A stretch of 64,000 nucleotides of DNA from Comamonas suwonensis (GTDB taxonomy: Bacteria > Pseudomonadota > Gammaproteobacteria > Burkholderiales > Burkholderiaceae_C), in NCBI RefSeq assembly GCF_012844455.2, contig NZ_JABBCQ020000004.1:186001-250000 (forward strand), in the 5' to 3' direction. The position numbers were made by a program, and so were the translations under genes. The notes below the pieces were generated by a model. That model saw only the letters and a program-made list of their open reading frames with translations. It was not told the origin of the DNA and searched no databases. How positions within the stretch are numbered: the first letter of the stretch is position 1; every line of letters begins with the position of its first letter. Positions 26,984 through 36,052 of the stretch are shown piece after piece.

Positions 26984-27852
26984 TGCGCCACCTCATCACC
27001 CGCTGCGCGTTTGTCGCGCACTGCCACGCGGGCCGTGCCTTCATCGCGCAGCTCAAAGGCCTGAGTCGCGGCCATGAGCTTGGTCAGCGAGGCATAGCCG
27101 TAGTTGCGCGCATCAAAAGAGAGTTTGTTGCCGATATGTGTGCCCACGGCGCTGACGCGTGCCCAGCCGGTTTCATCCTGCATGGCTTTGACGGCGTCAC
27201 GCAGCATGGCGATCAGCGGCCGGTCTTCACGCAGCAGATGCGATGGCACGCGCAAATTGGTACAGGCCGGTGCAGCCATGCCTGTACCGCCAGCGGCCTT
27301 GGCATTGCTGGCGGGTTGAGCCTGAATGGATTGTTCTGCGGGCTGGCGCGCTGCGGCATCGGCTTCCTGCAATTCACGGCGCTCGCTGCGGCTGGTGATG
27401 CCGTCGCCCAGCTCCAGCAAGGCCTCAAAGTACAAAAAGCGCGAGCAGGCATTGACAAAGGCGCGCGGCGTCTGCGCTGCACCAAAGCCATAGACAGCAG
27501 CGCCCTTGGCACGAAGATGCATGACCAGCGGGGTGAAGTCTGCATCCGATGAGACAATGCCAAAGGCGTCGGGCTTTTCTGTGTAGAGCAGCTCCATGGC
27601 ATCGACCGTCATCGCCATATCGGTGGCGTTCTTGCCTTTGGAGTAGTCAAACTGCTGCATGGGCCGCACGGCATTTTCCAGCAGCTTGCTCTGCCAGCCA
27701 TGCAGGCCGGGCTTGGTCCAGTTGCCATAGGCACGGCGAATGTTGATGAGGCCGAAGGTGGACAACTCGGTCAGAATTTCATCAATCATCTCGGCGGGCG
27801 CGTTGTCCGCGTCAATCAACAAGGCAATCCGGGGCTGAACATCGGTCGGCAT
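26980..27852 (-). CDS. NYN-domain (PIN-like) protein with C-terminal OST-HTH/LOTUS domain
   Basis: A 290-residue putative RNA-binding ribonuclease. The NYN domain (about 8-150) starts IALLIDADNAP with acidic residues at Asp14, Asp16, Asp78 (KNATDMAMTVDA) and Asp103 (VSSDADFTP), the expected metal site. After an Ala/Gln-rich linker, residues ~212-285 form an OST-HTH/LOTUS domain (LIAMLRDAVKAMQDETGWAR, NYGYASLTKLMAA), which binds RNA in other proteins. The start at 27852 has AGGAG ahead. It is translationally coupled to DUF3025. Confidence 0.87.
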   Translation of the reverse strand: MPTDVQPRIALLIDADNAPAEMIDEILTELSTFGLINIRRAYGNWTKPGLHGWQSKLLENAVRPMQQFDYSKGKNATDMAMTVDAMELLYTEKPDAFGIVSSDADFTPLVMHLRAKGAAVYGFGAAQTPRAFVNACSRFLYFEALLELGDGITSRSERRELQEADAAARQPAEQSIQAQPASNAKAAGGTGMAAPACTNLRVPSHLLREDRPLIAMLRDAVKAMQDETGWARVSAVGTHIGNKLSFDARNYGYASLTKLMAATQAFELRDEGTARVAVRDKRAAGDEVAH

Positions 27853-27956
27853 GCAATCTCCTGAGTGATCTTGTGATCCAAGACTAACCGAGCCACTCGG
27901 CAACACCAAATAAACATCCAATAAAAAAGGAGCAGCTTGCGCCACTCCTTTCTTGC

Positions 27957-28017
27957 TTTAAAGCTCAATACATCTGCAAACCCAGCAGATGCAAGCGCTG
28001 GAAGCTCACTTTTTAAT
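27957..28017. repeat. Dispersed intergenic inverted repeat at the end of pyrC
   Basis: On the minus strand: AGCTTCCAGCGCTTGCATCTGC, a TGGGTTT loop, then GCAGATG and a loose AGCTTT end. The hairpin CATCTGC/GCAGATG could end the pyrC message. The copy touches the last codons of pyrC. Confidence 0.55.
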
Positions 28018-29050
28018 CAAGCATCTTCCAGGGCAAGGCATCGCCAAAGCGCAGTGGCTTGAGCTGGGCACCTTCGCCGTACTCAAAGCTCACGGGCGGC
28101 GTCCAGCTTTCCTTGACCAGCCTAATGGTGTCGGTGTTGCGGGGCTGGCCGTAGAAGTCTGCACCGTTAAACGATGCAAAGCCTTCGAGCTTGTCCAGCG
28201 CGCCAACGCCATCAAACACTTCGGCATACATCTCAATCGCAGCGTGGGCGCTGTAGCAGCCTGCGCAGCCGGTGGCAGCTTCCTTCAGATGCGCGGCGTG
28301 AGGCGCGCTGTCCGTGCCCAGGAAGAACTTCTTGCTGCCGCTGGTAGCGGCCTGCACCAGCGCCAAACGATGGGTTTCGCGCTTCAGAACCGGCAGGCAG
28401 TAGAAGTGCGGGCGCACGCCGCCCAGAAAGATGGCGTTGCGGTTGAACAGCAAATGCTGGGGCGTGATGGTGGCAGCCAGAAAGTCATCGGCAGCGGCCA
28501 CATACTCGGCAGCTTCCTTGGTCGTCACGTGCTCCATGACGATCTTCAGCTCAGGGAAGTCCTTGCGCAGGGGCTTGAGCTGCTGCTCGATAAACACGGC
28601 CTCGCGGTCGAACAGGTCAATGCTCTGGTCGGTCACTTCGCCGTGCACCAGCAGCACCAAGCCTTCGCGCTGCATGGCTTCCAGCGTGGGATAAATCTTG
28701 CGCAGATCGGTCACGCCATGATCGGAATTGGTAGTGGCACCTGCGGGATAGAGCTTGCATGCCACCACGCCAGCAGCCTTGGCGCGCACGATTTCATCGG
28801 GGCCCAGCTTATCCGTCAGGTACAGCGTCATCAACGGCTGGAATTGGCTGCCTGCGGGCACGGCCGACAGAATGCGATCGCGGTAAGCAATAGCCAGCTC
28901 AGCCGTCGTCACAGGCGGCTTGAGGTTAGGCATGATGATGGCGCGGCCCATCTGACGGGCGGTGTGCGGCACCACGCAGCGCATGGCATCACCATCGCGC
29001 ACGTGCAGGTGCCAGTCATCGGGGCGGGTGATCGTGAGAGTCTGAGTCAT
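28013..29050 (-). CDS. pyrC: Dihydroorotase, PyrC type
   Basis: A 345-residue zinc amidohydrolase of pyrimidine synthesis, converting carbamoyl-aspartate to dihydroorotate. The metal motif HLH is at His14/His16 ([10 protein letters not shown]). The carbamylated-lysine region is [16 protein letters not shown], with later ligands in LVHGEVTD and MEHVTT, and the catalytic Asp in LGTDSAPHA. Length and spacing fit the E. coli-type (class II) enzyme. Apparently monocistronic, divergent from the arginine genes. Confidence 0.95.
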   Translation of the reverse strand: MTQTLTITRPDDWHLHVRDGDAMRCVVPHTARQMGRAIIMPNLKPPVTTAELAIAYRDRILSAVPAGSQFQPLMTLYLTDKLGPDEIVRAKAAGVVACKLYPAGATTNSDHGVTDLRKIYPTLEAMQREGLVLLVHGEVTDQSIDLFDREAVFIEQQLKPLRKDFPELKIVMEHVTTKEAAEYVAAADDFLAATITPQHLLFNRNAIFLGGVRPHFYCLPVLKRETHRLALVQAATSGSKKFFLGTDSAPHAAHLKEAATGCAGCYSAHAAIEMYAEVFDGVGALDKLEGFASFNGADFYGQPRNTDTIRLVKESWTPPVSFEYGEGAQLKPLRFGDALPWKMLD

Positions 29051-29172
29051 GGCGATATTGTCCCATCATCCCTGCTCGCCGCCGCAGCCTTTCCCTTGCA
29101 CGGACACTTCGGTTAACCGCCTCTGGCGTTCACGGCTGAAATCCTCAAGAATGGAGCCAAGGAGGACGCGAT

Positions 29173-30279
29173 ATGTCTATCCCTCAACGCCAGTCTGCAG
29201 GGCAATTCCAGACCGACTTTCTCAGCGCCAGCGATGCGGCTCGTCTGGTCGCCCGCGTGGGCATTACCAAGGTACTGCGCCTCATCACCGAAGCCATCGA
29301 AGCCGACTTTGGCCGCTGGCAAGACTTTGACAAAAGTGCACGCACTGCGGCGCATTCCCCCAGCGGCGTGATTGAGCTGATGCCCGTGGCCGATGCGCAG
29401 GACTATGCCTTCAAATACGTCAACGGCCACCCGCTGAACCCAAGCCACGGCCTGCCCACAGTGATGGCCTTCGGCGCGCTGGCCGATGTGGCCACCGGCA
29501 TGCCCCGCGTTGTCAGCGAACTGACGCTGACCACCGCCCTGCGTACCGCAGCCACATCCGCCATGGCGGCGCGCCATCTGGGCCGTGCGAATAGCCGCAG
29601 CATGGCCCTGATCGGCAATGGTTCCCAAAGCGAATTTCAGGCCTTGGCCTTCATGGAACTGCTGGGCGTGAGCGAGCTGCGCCTGTTTGACATCGACCCA
29701 GCTTCATCGCAAAAACTGCTGCGCAATCTCCAGCCCTTTCTGCTGCAGTTTTCGGCCACGGCCATCATCTGCACCAGCGTGCAAGACGCCGTAGCAGGTA
29801 CAGATGTTGTGACCACCGTCACCGCCGACAAAACCCGTGCCGTCATCGTTGCGGGTCATCTGCTGGAGCCCGGCATGCATATCAATGCCGTCGGCGGAGA
29901 TTGCCCCGGCAAGACCGAGTTCGATGCTCCGGCCCTGCAGCGCGCGCGGGTCTTTGTCGAGTACGAGCCTCAAACGCGCATCGAAGGCGAGCTGCAGCAA
30001 ATGCCCGCCGACTTTGCCGTCACCGAGCTTTGGCGTGTGCTGCAGGGGAAGGCCCCCGGTCGCACCGCCTCAGAGCAGATCACCCTGTTCGACTCGGTGG
30101 GCTTTGCACTGGAAGACTACTCAGCACTGCGCACCATGCACAGCCTTGCACGCCAGTTCGGGCTACTGTCCCAGATCGAACTAGTGCCTGCGCTGACCGA
30201 TCCCAAAGATTTGTTCGCCATGGTGAGGCAGGCAACAAGTGCGCAAACCATGAGCCTTGTTGAACGCAAAACGGCATAG
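29173..30279 (+). CDS. Ornithine cyclodeaminase
   Basis: A 368-residue protein of the ornithine cyclodeaminase/mu-crystallin family. The dinucleotide site is MALIGNGSQSEFQALAF, and substrate-site residues are in YVNGHPLNPSHGLPTVMAF. The enzyme converts ornithine to proline and ammonia. AAGGAGG lies seven bases before the ATG. The arginase gene starts two bases after its stop, giving a two-gene route from arginine through ornithine to proline, which supports ornithine as the real substrate. Confidence 0.9.
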   Translation: MSIPQRQSAGQFQTDFLSASDAARLVARVGITKVLRLITEAIEADFGRWQDFDKSARTAAHSPSGVIELMPVADAQDYAFKYVNGHPLNPSHGLPTVMAFGALADVATGMPRVVSELTLTTALRTAATSAMAARHLGRANSRSMALIGNGSQSEFQALAFMELLGVSELRLFDIDPASSQKLLRNLQPFLLQFSATAIICTSVQDAVAGTDVVTTVTADKTRAVIVAGHLLEPGMHINAVGGDCPGKTEFDAPALQRARVFVEYEPQTRIEGELQQMPADFAVTELWRVLQGKAPGRTASEQITLFDSVGFALEDYSALRTMHSLARQFGLLSQIELVPALTDPKDLFAMVRQATSAQTMSLVERKTA

Positions 30280-30281
30280 CC

Positions 30282-31262
30282 ATGGAACACATGCCTTCAC
30301 CCATCTCCGAAAGTCACGCCATGCAAGCCACCTTGATTGGAATTCCCACCGATGTGGGCGCATCGCGGCTGGGTGCGGCCATGGGGCCTGATGCGCTGCG
30401 GGTTGCGCAACTGGCCCCGGCACTTCAGCAGCTTGGCGTCGCAGTGAATGACCTGGGCAATCTGGCGGGCCCCGTCAATCCACGCGGCGGGCGCGATGCG
30501 CAGGGGCTGCGCAATCTGGCCGAATGTCTGCACTGGAACCAGATTGCGCATGATGCCGTGCTCCAGGTGCTGCAGCAAAGCCGACTGCCCATCATGCTGG
30601 GGGGTGACCATACGCTGGCCACGGGCTCCATCAGCGCCATCGCCCGGCATTGCCGCGCCACGGGTAAGCGCCTGCGTGTGCTGTGGCTGGATGCGCATTC
30701 AGATTGCAACACCCCCGAAAGTTCGCCCAGCGGCAATCTGCACGGCATGCCGGTCTCCAGTCTGTGCGGGCTGGGGCCTGCGGAGCTGGCATCGCTGTCT
30801 GGCACAACCCCCGCCCTGCCTGCTTCGGCCTTTTGCCAGATAGGGCTGCGCAGCGTGGATGCGAGCGAGAAACTGATGATTCGCGCGCTGGGGCTGGAGG
30901 TTTACGACATGCGCGCCATTGATGAGCTGGGCATGCGTGAAGTCATGCGCCGCGCGCTGGACGGTCTGCTGGGCACCGAAGGCGAAGACACTCATCTACA
31001 CCTGAGCTTTGATGTGGATTTTCTCGACCCCGATATTGCACCTGGCACCGGCACGCCGGTGCGCGGCGGCCCCACCTACCGTGAAGCCCAGCTGTGCATG
31101 GAGATGATTGCAGACACAGGCCGCCTCGCATCGCTGGATATCGTGGAGCTGAACCCCGCGCTGGACTTGCGCAATCAGACGGCGGAGCTGGTCGTGGATT
31201 TGGTGCAAAGCTTGTTTGGCCAGAGCACGCTGATGCGGCGCGATGCATCGCCAGCCACTTGA
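30282..31262 (+). CDS. rocF: Arginase
   Basis: A 326-residue ureohydrolase. Manganese ligands are visible as GGDHT (His110), LDAHSDCNTPESSP (Asp137, His139, Asp141) and SFDVDFLDPD; NLHGMP is also typical of arginases rather than agmatinases. It hydrolyses arginine to ornithine and urea, feeding the upstream cyclodeaminase. Several start codons are possible (30282, 30291, 30321); none has a strong ribosome-binding site, and coupling to the upstream stop codon is likely. Confidence 0.9.
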   Translation: MEHMPSPISESHAMQATLIGIPTDVGASRLGAAMGPDALRVAQLAPALQQLGVAVNDLGNLAGPVNPRGGRDAQGLRNLAECLHWNQIAHDAVLQVLQQSRLPIMLGGDHTLATGSISAIARHCRATGKRLRVLWLDAHSDCNTPESSPSGNLHGMPVSSLCGLGPAELASLSGTTPALPASAFCQIGLRSVDASEKLMIRALGLEVYDMRAIDELGMREVMRRALDGLLGTEGEDTHLHLSFDVDFLDPDIAPGTGTPVRGGPTYREAQLCMEMIADTGRLASLDIVELNPALDLRNQTAELVVDLVQSLFGQSTLMRRDASPAT

Positions 31263-31362
31263 AACGGCAACCGAAGCTCCAGCACGGACGCATGACTTGA
31301 CCGAAGCTCACTCCTTGAAAGAGAGCAGCTTTCGCTTGCAAAGCAATCTGTTCAGATTGAAG

Positions 31363-31412
31363 TCATGTTGAAAAGCCTATAAAACCAGCGCAAACAGCTA
31401 CTCTTTTTGAAA
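31363..31412. repeat. Dispersed intergenic repeat (degenerate copy)
   Basis: AAAAGCCTATAAAACCAGCG, CAAACAGCTACT and TTTTTGA resemble the other copies (GCGC core reduced to AGCGCAAACAGCTA). It lies between the arginase gene and the glt terminator. Confidence 0.45.
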
Positions 31413-31423
31413 AATTGCCTATA

Positions 31424-31451
31424 AAAAAAGCGCTCCCCAAGGAGCGCTTTT
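31424..31451 (-). terminator. Rho-independent terminator of the glt operon
   Basis: AAAAGCGCTCC and GGAGCGCTTTT arms (11 bases, perfect) around CCAA. On the minus strand it follows gltL and ends in a T run. Confidence 0.9.
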
Positions 31452-31471
31452 GCATTGCGTTGCCGCAGCTA

Positions 31472-32209
31472 TCAGTGCTGCAAGATCTTGTTGAGGAATT
31501 CCTTGGTACGCGGCTGGCGGTTTTCAGGATGACCGAAGAACTCTTCCTTGCTGCAGTCTTCCAGAATCTTGCCGCCCACATCCATAAAGATCACGCGACT
31601 GGCCACCTTGCGGGCAAAACCCATTTCGTGGGTCACGCACATCATGGTCATGCCTTCGTTGGCCAATCCCATCATTACGTCCAGTACTTCGCCGACCATT
31701 TCAGGGTCCAGCGCCGAAGTGGGTTCATCAAACAGCATGACGATGGGGTCCATGGACAGCGCACGCGCAATGGCCACGCGCTGCTGCTGACCGCCCGAAA
31801 GCTGACCGGGAAATTTATCCTTGTGAGCCGTCAGGCCTACACGGTCCAGCATCTTCAGGCCACGGGTTTTGGCATCGTCGGCACTGCGGCCCAGTACCTT
31901 CATCTGGGCGATGGTCAGGTTCTCGGTCACGGACAGATGAGGGAAGAGCTCAAAGTGCTGAAACACCATACCCACGCGGCTGCGCAGCTTGGGCAGATTG
32001 GTCTTTGGGTCATGCACCGCAGTGCCGTCCACAAAGATCTCGCCCTTCTGGAAGGGCTCCAGCGCATTGATGGTCTTGATCAGCGTGGACTTGCCCGAGC
32101 CCGAAGGCCCGCACACGACCACCACTTCACCTTTGTCGATATTGGTAGAGCAATCGGACAGCACCTGAAAGCTGCCGTACCACTTGGAAACGTTCTTGAG
32201 TTCAATCAT
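31472..32209 (-). CDS. gltL: Glutamate/aspartate ABC transporter ATPase
   Basis: A 245-residue polar-amino-acid ABC ATPase. Walker A is GPSGSGKST, signature LSGGQQQR, Walker [17 protein letters not shown] and the switch His is in [14 protein letters not shown] lies seven bases before the ATG. Last gene of gltIJKL; assignment to glutamate/aspartate follows from the whole cluster. Confidence 0.9.
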   Translation of the reverse strand: MIELKNVSKWYGSFQVLSDCSTNIDKGEVVVVCGPSGSGKSTLIKTINALEPFQKGEIFVDGTAVHDPKTNLPKLRSRVGMVFQHFELFPHLSVTENLTIAQMKVLGRSADDAKTRGLKMLDRVGLTAHKDKFPGQLSGGQQQRVAIARALSMDPIVMLFDEPTSALDPEMVGEVLDVMMGLANEGMTMMCVTHEMGFARKVASRVIFMDVGGKILEDCSKEEFFGHPENRQPRTKEFLNKILQH

Positions 32210-32233
32210 TGCAATTCCTCGATGGGAGCCCGC

Positions 32234-32905
32234 TTAACGGATGATGGCTATCTTTTTATGCAACTGCTTCACGGCCCAGGACAGCGCAAAGCAGATTACG
32301 AAATACGTCGCGGCGGCTGCCAGGTAGGACTCGATGGGGCGGCCAAAGTTCTTGCCCGCAATCTCGAAGCCCTTGAGCATGTCATAAGCGCCGATAGCGT
32401 AGACCAGCGAAGTATCTTGGAACAAGATGATGGTCTGCGTCAGCAGCACGGGCAGCATGTTGCGGAAGGCCTGGGGCAGCACCACCAGACGCATGTTTTG
32501 GCCATAGGTCATGCCCATCGCCTGGCCTGCATGGACCTGACCACGCGGAATGGACTGAATACCAGCGCGCATGATTTCAGAGAAGTACGCAGCCTCAAAC
32601 GCCACAAAGGTAATGATGGCCGAGGTTTCCGCGCCAATCGGCTTGCCGATGATCATGGGCATCAGCAGGAAGAACCACAGAATCACCATCACCAGCGGAA
32701 TGGAGCGCATGCCGTTGACATAGATGACGGCCGGGACTTCCAGCCACTTCTTGCCAGACAAACGCATCAGCGCCAGCAGCGTGCCAAAGATGATGCCTCC
32801 CAGAGTGGCGATCACGGTCAGGGTCAAGCTGAACACCAGGCCCTTGGCCACGAAGTTGGTGTACAGATCCCAGGAAAAAAACGACCAGTCGAGGTTGAGA
32901 TTCAT
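32234..32905 (-). CDS. gltK: Glutamate/aspartate ABC transporter permease GltK
   Basis: A 223-residue HisM/GltK-type permease with about five helices. The conserved cytoplasmic loop for ATPase contact reads EIMRAGIQSIPRGQVHAGQA. The ATG at 32905 is chosen because GGAGG lies eight bases upstream inside the end of gltJ, whose stop is immediately before; a longer frame overlapping gltJ has no site. Confidence 0.88.
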   Translation of the reverse strand: MNLNLDWSFFSWDLYTNFVAKGLVFSLTLTVIATLGGIIFGTLLALMRLSGKKWLEVPAVIYVNGMRSIPLVMVILWFFLLMPMIIGKPIGAETSAIITFVAFEAAYFSEIMRAGIQSIPRGQVHAGQAMGMTYGQNMRLVVLPQAFRNMLPVLLTQTIILFQDTSLVYAIGAYDMLKGFEIAGKNFGRPIESYLAAAATYFVICFALSWAVKQLHKKIAIIR

Positions 32906-32906
32906 A

Positions 32907-33659
32907 TCAGTGGCCTCCACCGCTGGCTGCAATCAGGCCCGGAACGCGTGAGCGCTTTTCAATGAAAGCCATGATGCGGTTGATGACGAAGGCGGAAATC
33001 ACATACAGACCCGTGACAGCCAGATAAATCTCGACGCCACGCGCGGTTTCTTCCTGTGCCTGCATGGCAAACATGGTCAGCTCGGCCACCGACACGGCAA
33101 ACGCCACAGACGAGTTCTTGAACACGTTCATGGCTTCGCTGGTCAGCGGTGGAATGATGATGCGAAACGCCATGGGCAGCAGCACATAGCGATAGGTCTG
33201 GAAGGTGGTGAAGCCCACCGCCATGCCCGCATAGCGCTGACCGCGTGGCAACGCCTGAATGCCGGAGCGCACTTGCTCGGCAATACGCGCGGAGGTGAAA
33301 AAGCCAATTGCAAACACCACCAGCACATAGCTATCCAGCGACTTCATTGCAGGAATGATGGCTGGAATCACGTGATACCAGATGAACACCTGAACCAGCA
33401 GCGGAATATTGCGAAACAACTCTACCCAGGCATTGCCCAGGCGCACGATCCACGGTCGATCGGGCAAGGTACGCAAAGTGCCAATCACGGCACCCAGCAC
33501 CAATGCAATCACCAGCGACAGCAAGGCCACCGAGACGGTCCAGCCCCAGGCCGACAGCATCCAGTCCAGATAGGTGATATCGCCGTTTTTGCCAAAACAG
33601 CTCTGCCCGACCTCTTGGGTAATGGTGTCCTGACAGAACACCTGCCAATCCCAACTCAT
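32907..33659 (-). CDS. gltJ: Glutamate/aspartate ABC transporter permease GltJ
   Basis: A 250-residue permease. Its N-terminal part (WQVFCQDTITQEVG) includes an extra periplasmic segment typical of GltJ. The EAA-like loop reads EQVRSGIQALPRGQRYAGMA. It follows gltI after a ~114-base gap that contains a terminator-like hairpin, and is directly followed by gltK. Confidence 0.88.
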   Translation of the reverse strand: MSWDWQVFCQDTITQEVGQSCFGKNGDITYLDWMLSAWGWTVSVALLSLVIALVLGAVIGTLRTLPDRPWIVRLGNAWVELFRNIPLLVQVFIWYHVIPAIIPAMKSLDSYVLVVFAIGFFTSARIAEQVRSGIQALPRGQRYAGMAVGFTTFQTYRYVLLPMAFRIIIPPLTSEAMNVFKNSSVAFAVSVAELTMFAMQAQEETARGVEIYLAVTGLYVISAFVINRIMAFIEKRSRVPGLIAASGGGH

Positions 33660-33718
33660 ACGAGCACCTCTTTCATTCTTGGTTTACGAGGGCAAACACT
33701 CACACCGCACCTCTTAAC

Positions 33719-33753
33719 AAAAAAGCCCCTTCAAACCGCGTGGCAGAAGGGGC
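33719..33753 (-). terminator. Terminator-like hairpin between gltI and gltJ
   Basis: GCCCCTTC (33725-33732) and GAAGGGGC (33746-33753) pair perfectly around a 13-base loop; on the minus strand the stem is followed by six T. It lies ~20 bases past the gltI stop with permease genes downstream, so partial termination or 3'-end protection would give excess binding protein. Confidence 0.8.
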
Positions 33754-33773
33754 GGTACACCAGTCAGGTGAGA

Positions 33774-34673
33774 TTACTTGGCGTCGTAGGCTTCCATGGG
33801 CTTGTCATTGGGGTGAGCCCATGCATCCTTGGTGGCAGCCGACAGAGGCAGTCCGACCTTCACGTTGTTAGGTGGGATAGGCTGCATGAACCACTTGTCG
33901 TACAGCTTGGTCAAAGAGCCATCCTTGATCTGGCGGACGATGGAATCGTCCACCGCCTTCTTGAAGGCGGGGTCGTCCTTGCGCATCATGCAGGCGATGG
34001 GTTCCACCGACAGCACTTCGCCAACAACCTTGTAATCGTTGGGAGTCTTGGACTTGGAGATGTTGGCGGCCAGGATGGAGCCGTCCATGATGAAGGCGTC
34101 GGCACGGCCGGTTTCCAGCATCAGGAAGCTATCTGCGTGATCCTTGCCCATGACTTCCTTGAAAGTCAGGCCGTCAGCGCGCTTGTTCTTGCGCAGGGTC
34201 TGCACGGAAGTCGTACCTGTCGTGGTCACGATGGTCTTGCCGTTCAAGTCCTTGATGCCGGTGATGCCGGAGTTGGCACGTGTGGCAATACGCACTTCTT
34301 CCACGTAGGTGGTGAAGGCAAAGGCGGCGTCTTTCTGACGAGCCGTGTTGTTGGTGGTGGAGCCGCACTCGATATCCACGGTGCCGTTTTGCACCAGAGG
34401 GATACGGTTTTGCGAAGTCACAGGCTGGTACTTCACTTCCAGAGCCGTCAGACCCAGTTGCTTCTGAATATCTTTCAGAATGCGCTCGCCCATTTCTGTA
34501 TGGAAGCCCACGTACTTGCCATTGCCCAGCGTGTAGCCCAGACCGGAAGATTCACGCACGCCCAGTGTGACGCTGCCAGAGGCCTTGATCTTGGCCAATG
34601 TGTCATTGGCTTGTGCAAACACGGTGCCAGCAGCCAGCGCGGTTACGGCGATGGCCAACAATTGCTTCTTCAT
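33774..34673 (-). CDS. gltI: Glutamate/aspartate periplasmic binding protein
   Basis: A 299-residue family-3 solute-binding protein with a Sec signal (KKQLLAIAVTALAAGTVFAQ). Ligand-pocket blocks resemble GltI/DEBP: SGSVTLGVRESSGLGYTLG, GTVDIECGSTTNNTARQKD, and GRADAFIMDGSILA. AGGAG precedes the ATG. First gene of the operon; separated from gltJ by a hairpin. Its upstream region has several repeats. Confidence 0.9.
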   Translation of the reverse strand: MKKQLLAIAVTALAAGTVFAQANDTLAKIKASGSVTLGVRESSGLGYTLGNGKYVGFHTEMGERILKDIQKQLGLTALEVKYQPVTSQNRIPLVQNGTVDIECGSTTNNTARQKDAAFAFTTYVEEVRIATRANSGITGIKDLNGKTIVTTTGTTSVQTLRKNKRADGLTFKEVMGKDHADSFLMLETGRADAFIMDGSILAANISKSKTPNDYKVVGEVLSVEPIACMMRKDDPAFKKAVDDSIVRQIKDGSLTKLYDKWFMQPIPPNNVKVGLPLSAATKDAWAHPNDKPMEAYDAK

Positions 34674-35051
34674 ATGGATCTCCTATTGGTAAGGACCAAA
34701 AATGTTTGCCGTTCATTAACGCTCTGCCCCTTATGGGGGTAGATAAGCGAAATTTATTAACGTTCTGCACTCATTGTGCAGCCACGCAAGGTACTGCGAT
34801 GCAAACATTTCTAGGACTTTTCCCGTAGGAAATTATCAAGTGCGAGCACGCACTTTCGACATAAATCCATTGCTGCAAAGAAGCACCGTTTTCGCGCAAG
34901 GTGCAAACTCTAATGCCTGACCTATTTCTGAATCCAATGCCGATAGAAAAAAACCTTATGCCCTACTTGCATACTTGGTATTTACCCGGCACATAACCTA
35001 AGGGTTTTTACTAGGAAAATCACTAAAATCACGGCTTTGGTGCCTGAAAAG
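34674..35051. other. Upstream region of gltI with repeats
   Basis: A ~380-base non-coding stretch. Near gltI it has two 13-base near-identical direct repeats (ATTAACGCTCTGC at 34715-34727 and ATTAACGTTCTGC at 34756-34768), a palindrome TGCAC-TCATT-GTGCA (34766-34780), and a 10-base inverted pair AAATGTTTGC (34700-34709) / GCAAACATTT (34801-34810). The rest is AT-rich with no gene. Promoter position not assigned. Confidence 0.6.
34715..34780. promoter_or_regulatory. Candidate operator repeats upstream of gltI
   Basis: Two direct repeats ATTAACG(C/T)TCTGC are 41 bases apart, close to four helical turns; the second runs into TGCACTCATTGTGCA, a 5-5-5 palindrome. Position 40-110 bases before the gltI ATG fits regulator binding. 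No regulator identified. Confidence 0.45.
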
Positions 35052-35052
35052 C

Positions 35053-35076
35053 AAAAAAGGGCCAGATGGCCCTTTT
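35053..35076 (-). terminator. Rho-independent terminator of the LysR gene
   Basis: AAAAGGGCC and GGCCCTTTT arms around AGAT; T run on the minus strand. It lies 25 bases past the stop of the LysR gene. Confidence 0.88.
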
Positions 35077-35101
35077 GGAGAAAAGCAACAGAGTCCCCAG
35101 G

Positions 35102-36052
35102 CTACACAGCCTTGATTTCGCCGTTGGCGGTCTCGCCCTGTTCCTTAAGAAAGGCCCAGAGCGCAGCAGCACCGCCCTGCGGGGCATCACCCTGCGGTTT
35201 TTCACGATAGGCGCGCACTTCCATATCCATCTGAAAACCATTCATGCCTTCTGGCACAGCGCGCACCAAACGGCCCGCCTCCAGATCTCCGCGCACAGCG
35301 CTATAGGGCAGGAAAGCAACGCCATGACCTTCCAACGCCATGGCCTTGAGGCCTTCGGCCATATCGGTTTCATAGACCCGCTCAAGGTGCACGGCTTCAG
35401 AAGATTCCTTCAGGATCAGCTCCGTCACACGCCCCAGATATGCGCCTGCGGCGTAACCCAGATAGGGCAGCGGCTGCCCCTGTTGACCGGGCAGCATGAA
35501 AATGGGATTGCCATCCGCATCGGGCTTGGAATAAGCAGCCAGCACCTCATGCCCCAAGCTCACCATTTCATAGCGTGCAGGGTCCAGCTGGAAAGGCTGT
35601 GAGGAGTGATAGTAGGCGATCAGCAGATCGCAACCGCCTTCCACCAGTCGCATCACCGCATCGTGCACATTGAGTGCAAACAGGCGACTGCGGAATGGGC
35701 CAAACTTCTCGTGCACTGCCGAGACCCAGTTCGGGAAAAAGGTGAACGCCAGTGTGTGCGGTACGGCAAAGCCGACCATGCCCTTGCCCGCACTGACGTG
35801 GGCGCGCAGCATGGTGCGAGTGCTTTGCAGGGACTGCAGTATTTCCAGCGCCTGCTCATACATGGTCTTGCCTGCGGGCGTCAGACGCGTCGGGTACGAG
35901 CTTCGGTCGACCAGATCCGTTCCAGCCCAGGCCTCTAGTGCCTGGATGCGACGCGAGAAAGCGGGCTGCGTCACGTGGCGCAACTGGGCCGAGCGGCTGA
36001 AACTGCGAGTTTCAGCAAGGCTGACAAAATCTTCAAGCCATTTGGTTTCCAT
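35102..36052 (-). CDS. LysR-family transcriptional regulator
   Basis: A 316-residue regulator. The winged HTH occupies the first ~60 residues (WLEDFVSLAETRSFSRSAQ, HVTQPAFSRRIQALE), and a type-2 periplasmic-binding-fold effector domain follows. It is transcribed away from TRAP system 2; the 356-base gap between them carries a symmetrical site. Control of that transporter is therefore likely. The effector would be its substrate or a metabolite of it. Confidence 0.9.
   Translation of the reverse strand: METKWLEDFVSLAETRSFSRSAQLRHVTQPAFSRRIQALEAWAGTDLVDRSSYPTRLTPAGKTMYEQALEILQSLQSTRTMLRAHVSAGKGMVGFAVPHTLAFTFFPNWVSAVHEKFGPFRSRLFALNVHDAVMRLVEGGCDLLIAYYHSSQPFQLDPARYEMVSLGHEVLAAYSKPDADGNPIFMLPGQQGQPLPYLGYAAGAYLGRVTELILKESSEAVHLERVYETDMAEGLKAMALEGHGVAFLPYSAVRGDLEAGRLVRAVPEGMNGFQMDMEVRAYREKPQGDAPQGGAAALWAFLKEQGETANGEIKAV

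Noticed and set aside
31415..32965. 516-codon open frame on the plus strand
   Set aside because: Antisense to gltL and gltK, which have all ABC motifs.
33273..34742. 489-codon open frame on the plus strand
   Set aside because: Antisense to gltJ and gltI and crosses their promoter; no domain.
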